Made by a program: the position numbers and the translations under genes. Shown here in pieces: positions 55,655 through 64,000 of a DNA stretch of 64,000 nucleotides. The DNA is taken from positions 4,507,001 to 4,571,000 of the forward strand of contig CP084619.1 in the NCBI GenBank assembly GCA_025917655.1, in the 5' to 3' direction. The notes below the pieces were generated by a model. The model was not told the DNA's origin. It worked only from the letters and a program-made list of their open reading frames with translations, and made no database searches. How positions within the stretch are numbered: position 1 is the stretch's first letter; each line of letters starts with the position of its first letter. The stretch is from Chlorella sorokiniana. Its lineage: Eukaryota > Chlorophyta > Trebouxiophyceae > Chlorellales > Chlorellaceae.

Positions 55655-58281
55655 TCACTCCGCCCCAAACTGCGCGACGTGGGCCAGCGCCGCCACAGAC
55701 TCCGCCGCCGCCTGCTCGCAGCCCAGGGCCAGCTCCACCCACTCCAGCAGCTCGTCGGGGCTGTACTTCAAGTACAGCTCTTCTGCAGTACAGCAGTACA
55801 GTGCAACGCCGCACATCAGAACAGCACGTCACCAGGCTGCGTGCCCGCTGGGGACCGAGGGACGCAAGGAGCAGCGGGGGAAGAGGGAGGGGGTCGAGCA
55901 GGGGCACCCATGCCGTACTTGCACAAGCACAGGCAGGCAAGCAGCCAGAGGGTGGGGACACGCACCTGCTGAGCGCTGCCCGTCCGCAGCAAAGGTGTAA
56001 GTGGCGTGGGCGGCGGCCTCGGCTCGGTTGGCCTCGTGCCACACGCAGGCGAGGAAGAGGGCCACGGTGTGGGGCGGCGCGGTGCGGAAGGAGATGGGCA
56101 GCGCAATCTGCTTGCCGTCGGCAAGCAGCTGAAGAGGGAGGAGGGTGGGAAAGACGATGGTCAGCCGCAGCAGCAGCGTTGAAGTCATGGAAGGCCTCTT
56201 ACCCCAAACTGTCCGCACCGAGCAAACACAACCGTAAGCCCGACAACCCCACCTGTCGTATCCCCCCTTTCTCCCAAAAGCACATACGCACATGAAATAA
56301 CCAAGAACCCCGCCCCCGCCTCTGCCCGCCCGCACCTGGTAGGATCCGTCTGGGGCGGGCACGCCCACAGCCCGTACGACAGCACCCCCGCCGCCAGCGC
56401 CTCGCCATACAGGTCGGGGCAGCCCTGCACGATGTCCTGGAAGCGCGCCGCCCCGAGATGACCTGCTCCGGCATCACCGCGGTCTTAAACATGAGCACCT
56501 GCAGGTAACACGGGGATGGGTGTGTGTGTGTGTGTGTGTGGTTGGGGGTGGGGGTGGGGTGTTGGGTGTTGGGGGGGGTTATCAGTTGAGCTGAGCTGGA
56601 GCACAATCGAGGGCTGGAGGGTGAAGGCTGGGCCGCTGGGGTGGGGCGATGGAGAGCGTACACAAGACTTGCGTTGCAGGTTGGATGAGGTGGGGATTGC
56701 AACCAGCGGGAGTTGGGCCGGAAAAGCACCAGGCAGCGAGCCGGCGGCGGAGAGGGGGCGCCTCTGCAGCGGAGGCGGGGATGTCTGGCGGCTCCACCTG
56801 CCGCCAGCCAGCCAGCCGAACCCACACCACCTCCCACCCTCGCTACCCACCGTGAGCAGGGGATCGTTCAAGTCGAGGGGGATGAAGTGCCAGCGGCTGC
56901 CCGCGCGGATGGGCTGCCCGCTGCGCGACGCGTTGTGAGCCTGCATGCCCGCTAGCCACATGGCGCGCCAGGCGGCCGCCGCATCCGAGGAGTGCACCCG
57001 CAGCAGCGGGGAGGCAGGGAGGGTGCGGCGTCGAAAGCCTGCACGGGGAAAGCGGTGGGGAACTACGGGCGTGACGGGGGGCTGGCCAGCAGCAAGCAGC
57101 CTCCTCTGCAGGCAGCCGTGCCCGCTGCCAAGGCCGCAGCACAATGTCAGCTCACCGTGCCGCTCCTGCTGGCGTCAGACTCCTGCTGCTCGGCGGGCGG
57201 CTGCGGGCAGGGCGGGGTGGCGGCACCGGCAAGCGCAGCCACGCCTGCGCTCGAAACACCTTCCTCGTCGTGATCAGCGCAGCGGTTGCTGCTGCAGGTG
57301 GTGCCGGCCGGGAGGCAGCCGCCGGCAACTCTGCTGCTGCGCCCACCATTTGATGCTCCGGGGGCAGGGTGGCCGAAGCGCTGGCAGGGTGCGACGGCCG
57401 CGGGCGGCAGGGCAGCGGCAGCGGCAGTGCGACACCAGCAGGCTGCGCCTGACGGCCCGGGCCGTTGCCGGGCGTGAGCTGGGGCGACGAGCTGCCAGCG
57501 ACGGCTTGCTCTGGAAGGGAGGCCAGCGCCGCGGCTGAGCTGGGTTCCTGGGAGCTTATGCGGCTTGGAGCCAGCCCGTTGCTGGGGCTGCTGCTGCCGG
57601 TGCTGCTGCTGCTGCCGGTGCCGCGGGCAGGGCGGCTGCCGCGGATGGGGCGGTGCGCGCCCTCACCCCGGGTCGGTCGCCTGGCGGCAGCCGGCTCAGG
57701 CGCCGGCCCTCTGCCTCATCTGGTTGCGCCACCAGGCGCAGGGTGCCCTGGCGGCGGGCGTTGGGGTTGCGAGGGACCGACACGACCCTGCAGCCGCACC
57801 AGCTCGGCGTGAGCGGGACGCATGATTCAAGCACTGGCGACAGCTGGTGCCGATGCAGATCTTCAGCAGGAAGCAAACGCTTTGACCGCCCTCACCTGAG
57901 GCTGCTTCCCTCTTGCCCTCCCTGGGCAAAGGCGTTGCCGAAGAAGCTCTGAGTGTCTGCGTCGCTCGCCAGCGGCAGCTGCCCGCGACGGGGGCCGGGC
58001 GGGGAGCGACGTCGTCCTCTAAACCAGGGAGGTCGAGCAGCGCAGCCTGCCAGATGACCAGCGAGCGCAGAGAAGCGTGAGCACAAATCATCGTCATGCT
58101 TCTGCTTGCTGTGCAGTGGTGCAGGCAGGTGCGTCACCTCGGCCGCGTGGCTGGCTGTCGCAGGCTGGGGTGCCGGAGCGGGTCTGGTGGCCGGCGGTCG
58201 CGGAGGCCCCTTCTTGGGCTGTGCCGCCGACGGGCGCAGCGCCTTTGCGTCGCGGTTGCTGGCGTCGCTCAAGGGAGGCAT
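55655..58281 (-). CDS. Unrecognised protein with conserved-looking C-terminal domain
   Basis: I do not recognise the family. The start is ambiguous: 58281 (MPPLSDASNRDAK) or 58395. The N-terminal part is Pro/Ala/Arg-rich with a more ordered stretch (LDLPGLEDDV, SDADTQSFFGNAFAQGG), then by a phase-consistent splice VVSVPRNPNARRQGTLRLVA, then low-complexity Ala/Pro sequence (57150-57700). The C-terminal part looks globular: WRAMWLAGMQAHNASRSGQP, RWHFIPLDLNDPLLT (56850-56990), VLMFKTAVMPEQVISG (56460-56510), FQDIVQGCPDLYGEALAAGV (56390-56440), GVPAPDGSYQ joined to LLADGKQIALPISFR, VALFLACVWHEAN (55966-56128) and the last exon 55655-55782 (ELYLKYSPDELLEWVELALG), stop at 55655-55657. Frame losses occur near 57990 and 56370. 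No signal peptide or membrane span is obvious. Confidence 0.6.
56517..56542. repeat. (TG)n microsatellite in an intron
   Basis: Alternating TG run immediately beside the donor of the exon ending VLMFKT-reading frame, followed by G-rich sequence. Confidence 0.8.
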
Positions 58282-58395
58282 GGCTGGGCCGGCTGGCTCG
58301 GCTTTGGCAGAGGGAGTTGAACTTGAAAGGGTCCGCTGTCGGCGTGCTTTCATCCTAATACGTTTGCAGACTCGTGGGCGGACTTCGCATTTCAA

Positions 58396-59028
58396 AACTG
58401 AAAAGCATTAAGACCTGCTGGCCCAGCGTCTTGTGTCTTTCGATGCTGAGCTGCCTGCTGCGCGGGATTCCTCGCTCATGACGAGCATCGAGGAGGCACA
58501 CGTTGCTTTGCAACAGTCAAATTATACCAAGGGAAGCTCGCGGGTGGGCCAGACGGTCACACGTACCAAGCCCACCTGTCGACGGCGTTGTTGCCCCCAC
58601 CGTCGCCTCTCGCTGCTGCAGCCCCAGCCGTCGTTGTGCAGTCTTCCGCTGCTAGATCCAGCCAGGACACTGACAACAGTTACTGTGTCACAATTCGATG
58701 TCCCAGCTGACCTCGCGCTCAAGCAGATGCTGCGCCCAACCTCAACGGCCACATTCTGCCCCGCCGCATGCCCCGCCGCATGCACCGAGCCGCCCGATTC
58801 CCCACCGCGCTCCACTCCATCCCCTCTGCCCTTGCCGACGCCGCAATGCATCCTGCGCCTGGTCGGCACACCTGCCAGGGTCTCCCACCATCCCGCTGCG
58901 CCCCCTGGTGCGGCAGCTGGCCCGTGCAGCGGGCGCGCCGAGCCGGTGACCGGCCACATTCAGCCACAGAAGTTGATGTGCGCAGTTGCAGCAGGGGGCG
59001 CAGGCACGAGGCGGCGGCAGCGGCACAG
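58396..59028. other. Intergenic: DENN gene 3' UTR and promoter of the unrecognised gene
   Basis: Two - strand genes lie in tandem. A 200-codon open frame on the + strand (58433-59032) has no protein-like features and is considered chance. No RNA gene or signal was recognised. Confidence 0.45.
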
Positions 59029-62000
59029 CTAGGCCAGGGCGGAATCGGTGTACACGGCAAACATCTGCGTCTCGGCAAAGAGGCGCATGAAGGGGCGGTC
59101 GCGCGGCGGGAAGCTGTCCACGAAGCTGTCCTTGAGCAGCACGCTGCAGCAGAGTGGCGTGGGTGGGTGTGGGGTGTGGGGTGTGGGGGGCTGTGGCGCG
59201 AACACCAATAGGCGACATCGCTGCCCAAGACCTGGGGCTGACAGTGGCGCACAACTGGGAACAGGAAGTCGCAGGAAAGCACGCTGCCCAGTTCGCTGCC
59301 TGGCCCACAGAAGCCGCCCCACCAGCACCCGCCCCCCTCACAGCACCGGCTCCCGCCCGCGCAGCATGCGCCGCTGCCACTGGCGCCGCCGCCCCCCGCC
59401 CCGCCCCCCCGCCCCCCCCGCCCCCCCCCCCCCGCGGCCGACCTGGTGCGCTCCATGGACGGCGACACATCTGTGATGCAGTAGGCACGCAGGTCCGCCA
59501 TCAGCCCCTGCTTAGGGGGCGCAGGGTTGGGGCGACGCAGAGCTGGCGCAGCTGCGTTGGTGCATGCCGCACGCGCAGGAGGGAGAGCCTCCCTCTGCCC
59601 ACAGCCAGCCTGCGGCCCTGTCCACCCAGCAAACCAACGCGCCCGAGGGCCCCGTGCTGTGCGCACCGCTCTACAGCCTGCAGCGCTCCCCACTTTGCAG
59701 GGCACCCACACCACAAAGGCGCCCCCACCTTGAGGTACTTTTGCAGCGTGGACAGCAGGCACTCAGCCAGCACCTGCTGGGCATCGCTGATGAGGTGCAC
59801 GGGGCGCGTGGCGGCGGCGCGTGTCAGCCCAATCTTGCTGAAAGTGGGCAGCAAGGGGGCAGGGGAGACAGCAGCTCAGCTGGGGGTGAAAAGTGTGCCG
59901 CGCAGCCGCAGTCTCAGCGCTCTGCAGGGTGAGGCCTCCAGCACTGCAGGCTGGCTGCAAGGGGGATTCATCAAGCAGGCAGAGACCAGCAGGCATGCTC
60001 ACCGCAGCTCCGAGTAGGTGCCGGCCAGCGCATCGTGCAGCGCCGCCTGCTGCGGCAGCGGCGGCAGCCCCCGCATTCTTGACCTTGTCCTTGTACACAT
60101 TCACCCTGCGGTGCCGGCACGGCAGTGCCGTGGCGTTGGTGCAAGTGAATCTGACAGCGAGGAAAGCTGCCAACACACGGCCCCGGCATCTGAGGCACAG
60201 GCTGGCCATGTGGGCAGCATGGTCACAGCACGCAAAGCGTGCGGCCCACACCTGACCAGTCCTCCGCACTTGGCCCGGACCTCCGGGGTCTTGTAGAGCA
60301 CCCCCAGAACAAACGGCACAGGCGCCTGCGGGGGACAGGACGGAAGGCGGTACGCTTCGACGCCACGGCGTGTGCAAAGCTGGATGTTGCAACAGCTCTC
60401 GGGAGCAGGAGGCACTTGCTGCGCAGCATAGGCTTGGTTTCCAGCGGCAGGTGGCTCTTCCTCAAGCCTGGTGCTGGCAGCAGCGTCTCGCCAGCTTCCC
60501 CCGGCTTCCAGCTGCCGCCCCCAGCACCCCACCTCCATCAGCTCCAGCCGCCCCTGCGCCGCCGGCAGCACCGGCAGCAGCAGGCACTGCCAGTGGAAGG
60601 GCAGCAGCAGCGGCACCAGCGACAGAACCACGCCGCTCAGGAGGCCCACGTTGGGGCAGAACACCACGATCTGCGGCGGCGGAGGGACAAGGTAATCATC
60701 AAGAGAATCAATCTGTGCTACTCGCTGCACACATGACAAGCAAGTTGCTGAACAAACAAAGGCACACAAATGACGGCGTCTGCAGGCACAGCCCATGCAA
60801 CACAGCCGGGCAAGAGAGGCACGTGCCGCCCCTCCACAGTGTGGCAGGGCAAGCAGGGCACGGTGCTGCGGCAACGCCACCTGTCGCTCCAGCAGGGCAG
60901 CTGTGAGGAAGGTGAGCACGCTGTCCAGGCTCATGCTGCGGCACAGCGCCGCCACCGCCCAGCCCCCCAGGTTGGCCGCTGCATCGATGTCCGGCAGGGT
61001 GAGGGCGTCGGGCGCAAGCCTGGGGGGGGGGTCTCAGAAATCAGAGAGTGCTGGGGGCACACGCTCTGGCGCCTTCGTCATTCCTGGGACCTTGCCCTCA
61101 GACATTGCCCTTCCCCGCCGAGCCAAGCTGCACAGAGAGCGCTGGATTCAACTGAGGCAGCGCCCGGGCCATGGCCGCAAGCGGAGAGGAGATGGAGCCG
61201 CGATAAACATGAGAACATACGGCAGCCAGCAAGTCAGCAGGGGAGCGGCGTCAACTCTGCACGCACCCAGGTCTGCCGCCGCCTCTGCTGGGTCGGGCCG
61301 CTCAAACGCGATGGTCTGCAGGCCGGGGTCTGGCTGGAACTCAAATACCTGCAAGCAGAATTCAGTATGCAGGCATGCATGCGTGAGCGATGGACTGCAT
61401 GCAATACGAGTGGGGGAGGGGGTCCCGCTCACAAGCAAAGCATACCAGCCAGACAAGCCCTGCTGTCCCGCGGCGGCATGCAAGGAGCGCCGCAGCTGCC
61501 TGGGCGGCTCCCCAGGCTGGCAGCTGCTGTGCGTGTGCGGCAGAGCACCAAGAAAGGCACAACCCTTTCACGAGTGGGTTGCACCGGCCTTCCCTATCGT
61601 GTGCTTGCCTGGCCGGGCGGGGCACTACGCTGGCGCGGTACACCGCCAGCAGGTCGGCCGAGCGCAGCGGCCGGCTCATGTCCAGGTTTGTGGCCGTGAC
61701 GCGAACCACCTCAACCTCCCCACCCTGCTGCTGCTGCTGCTGCTGCTGCGGGTCGGATGCAGACGCAGGCGTCTGCTGCCCCGCTCCTGGCGCCTCCTGG
61801 CTCTCAAGCTGCAAATCAGGTTGTGAGCCAGCCGACGGCGCAACCCCGCCTGCAGCCTCCGCAGGAGGCAGCAGCCGCTGCCCCAGGCGCCGGCTGTTGC
61901 GTCCGCCGCCGGGCGGGCCGGCCAGCAGGTCGTCGCGGGGCAGCATGTCGGCGGCGGCGTGGGCGGCAGCCAGGCCAGAGCTGCTGAAGCTGCGGGTCAC

Positions 62001-64000
62001 GATCTGCACCTCCACGCCGCTGCCTTGCTGCTGCTGCTGCTCCGGCTCGTGCTGCTGCTCCTGGTTAGGCTGCTGCGCAGGCCCCGGCTGCTTCACAGGC
62101 TGCTCTGCTGATACCTCTCCTAGATCCAACAGGGGCGGCTGCTGTTCCACCTGCTCCCCAGGCTGCTGGCGCTGCCGCTCGGCAGGCGGTGGCGGGCCTG
62201 CGCCCAGCTGGAGCGCCGGCGGCCGCTGCTCATCCAGCTGCTGGTCAGCGCTCGCGTGAGCTGCTGCAGGCGGAACGTCCCCAGATCCACCAGCGGCGGT
62301 TCCCACGCCGGGCCAGGCGCCACTTGCTCTCCTCCCTGCCGCTGCTCGAGCTGCTGCAGCGGCGGAGAGATGGCAGGAGGTGCGGGGCTGCCGGCCACGG
62401 CGCTAAACCCGCCAAGCGAGGAGCCGCTGGCGCTGCGTGTGTGGGCCGCGCGTTGCGGCCCCGCCAGCGGGAAGCCCTCGGGCGCCAGCAGGGCGGCGCT
62501 GCTGCTGGCGGTGAGGAAGCTGTCGGCCTCGCTGCTCGCCTCGTCTCCGTCCCGCGCCGCCGCCGCTGCTGCCCGCTGCCTGGCCGCCTGGCAGCGGCGT
62601 CGCTGACCCCTTCGCTCATGGCTGTGGAAGGTGGCTGCAGGCCTCCCTCACACAGCTGCTCCAGCTGCTGCGCCAGGCGGGCGCCGGGGCTGGCGACCGC
62701 GCTGCGCAGCCGTGTAGGCGTGAAAACGGCGTTGCCCCCACTGCACTTGCCGTCCCTGCACGCTCAGGAGGCGTGGCGTAACCGCCGCTGTTGCCTTCTT
62801 CGCCCTCGCAAGCTGGTGTTGCGGCAAGGGGGCTTTGAAAAGTGTCAGCAGCATGTTCCTGGTGCACAGCTGCAGCGGCTGGGTCATATGCCGAAACTGG
62901 AGGCTCGGCTGGGCAGTGCGGGGACACCTGAGCCATCCTGCTCGGCCGAGGCGGCTGGGCAGCTGCGCCCAGCTCGAGCTGCGACAGCTTGGCAGCCACA
63001 TCAGCTTGCTGCTGCTGCTGCTGCTGCTGGTGTTGCTCTGGCTGGGGTGGGGCCGCGGCTTGCTGCGCGAACGGGTGCAGCAGCGCAGCGTCGTCCGCCG
63101 CGCTGCTGCCTTCCGTCCAGCGGCGGCTGCTGCTCGGAGCCGCCAACCTCGCCGCCGCCCGTGCCTGCTGTGCCCGCTGCGCTGGGCACGCTGCCGCTGT
63201 CGTCCTCCCCCTGCCCCACGCTCGGCGAGGGCGAGGCAGAGGTTGGGCCGCCCGCAGAGCTGGCAGGCAGGGAGGCGGTGGCGGGCGGCACACGCCCGCT
63301 CCGCTCGCCTCCAGCCCCGCCACCTCAGCAGCAAAGCTGGTCATGCGCTCGAGACGCTCCAGCCCTAGAATGGTTTGGAGAACCTGCAACGCAGCAGCGG
63401 CGCACAATTACTGTAGAGACTGCGATAACAGAAACAGATTTGGCACAAGCGTGGCCAATACGGCCACACCACACTGCACACACAGGCGCAGATATACACA
63501 CCCACACTCACAACACCCGCACCCTGAAATGTAGGGCGAAGAAGGGGTGGTGCGTGAGCAGGCAGTAGCAGCGCGGCGCCACCACAAGGTAGCGACGCAG
63601 CGGGGCGGTGCAGCCCGGGAAGGCCTGCGGGGGTGTAAAGGGAGGTCAAGCTCAGCGTGTCGCTCCGACGAGCCCGTTGAGATGAAGCAGGCCACAGCCC
63701 TGGGTGGTGGCAAAGCCTGCCGCCATGCTGTGGGGCCGGGCGCCGCCGCAGCCCGGCCCTGCCGCCCTGGGCAGGCTGCAGCCCACCTCCTTGGCCAGTG
63801 ACGGCGGGCGGTGCACCAGCTCTCGCACGTAGCAGCACACGCCGTACAGGGTGCGTGGAGCTACGCTGCCGGGATCGGCCACCTGCGGCGAACAAGCCGG
63901 GCGGTGGGGTGTAGCGGCGAGGGCCGCACTGTGAGCTGACGGCGCAGCAGGACAAGGTACGTGGCAGCCCGGAGTCGGCCCACGCCGCACGCCTTTGTTG
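59029..64000 (-). CDS. DENN-domain protein (Rab GEF family), 5' partial
   Basis: DENN proteins exchange GDP for GTP on Rab GTPases in membrane traffic. The 5' end lies beyond the right edge. Exons at 63789-63881 (TLYGVCCYVRELVHRPPSLA) and 63523-63624 (RYLVVAPRCYCLLTHHPFFA) give the uDENN end, continuing as VLQTILGLERLERMTSF (63330-63385). A long poorly conserved insert (61600-63300) has three poly-Gln stretches. cDENN follows: LGGWAVAALCRSMSLDSVLT, FLTAALLERQ (60890-60980) and FCPNVGLLSGVVLSLVPLLL, PFHWQCLLLPVLPA, APVPFVLGVLYKTPE (60280-60670). dDENN ends with RAYCITDVSPSMERT spliced to VLLKDSFVDSFPPRDRPFMR, LFAETQMFAVYTDSALA-stop (59029). PFHWQ, PVPFVLG and the final FAETQMF are typical of the family. 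Several frame changes lie in the poly-Gln insert. The Rab target cannot be told. Confidence 0.85.

Noticed and set aside
58433-59032. Possible + strand gene starting MSFDAELPAARDS
   Set aside because: Cys/Pro/Ser-rich translation without domain-like sequence, lying in a 3' UTR/promoter interval between two minus-strand genes.
1-64000. Genes as pseudogenes because of their many frame changes
   Set aside because: Breaks are single-base, in G/C runs, spread over essential single-copy genes, with conserved sequence and correct splice phases on both sides.
1-64000. Mobile elements, retroelement remnants, tRNA, rRNA or CRISPR
   Set aside because: No reverse transcriptase, integrase, transposase or capsid-like sequence, no long terminal repeats, and no cloverleaf or spaced direct-repeat arrays were seen on either strand.

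Overview
This is nuclear DNA of a GC-rich green alga, most likely a trebouxiophyte of the Chlorella/Micractinium kind. The evidence is the very high GC content, intron-dense genes with short exons and GTGAGC/GTGGG-type donors, TGTAA polyadenylation signals, a nuclear-encoded plastid ribosomal protein (bL28) and a mitochondrial uS5 of plant type. There are no operons, rRNAs, tRNAs, CRISPR arrays or recognisable mobile elements. The species call is inference.

Layout from left to right: (1) the 3' part of a RanBPM/RANBP9-type CTLH (GID) E3 ligase subunit, + strand, cut by the left edge; (2) a large SANT/Myb plus winged-helix protein with a Q/Y-rich tail containing a 24-bp tandem repeat, +; (3) eIF1A, -; (4) mitochondrial ribosomal protein uS5, +, head-to-head with eIF1A; (5) a second SANT plus winged-helix paralogue, +; (6) an unrecognised membrane/coiled-coil protein with four copies of a CSPxQLxFLIRKR repeat, -; (7) an MFS transporter with a transit-like N-terminus, -; (8) a PPP4R4-type HEAT-repeat regulatory subunit of protein phosphatase 4, -; (9) a long valyl-tRNA synthetase gene, -, whose first exons encode a GST-like domain spliced in frame onto the synthetase, as in vertebrate VARS1; (10) plastid ribosomal protein bL28, +, head-to-head with ValRS; (11) an RRM/RS-domain splicing factor with a C-terminal coiled coil, +; (12) an unrecognised protein, -; (13) a DENN-domain Rab exchange factor, -, cut by the right edge.

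Four of the thirteen genes serve translation (eIF1A, uS5m, ValRS, bL28c), arranged as two divergent pairs that each share a short intergenic region. The others serve ubiquitin ligation, phosphatase regulation, splicing, Rab activation and presumably transcription; they do not form one pathway.

A general caution: almost every gene needs one or more frame changes to keep its conserved protein sequence. Most are the apparent loss of one G or C in a short run. The genes are otherwise intact and conserved across the breaks, so residual sequencing/assembly indels are more likely than real decay. Exon boundaries were placed by eye from splice consensus and protein continuity. The best leads are the GST-ValRS fusion, the SANT/forkhead-like paralogue pair and the FLIRKR-repeat membrane protein.
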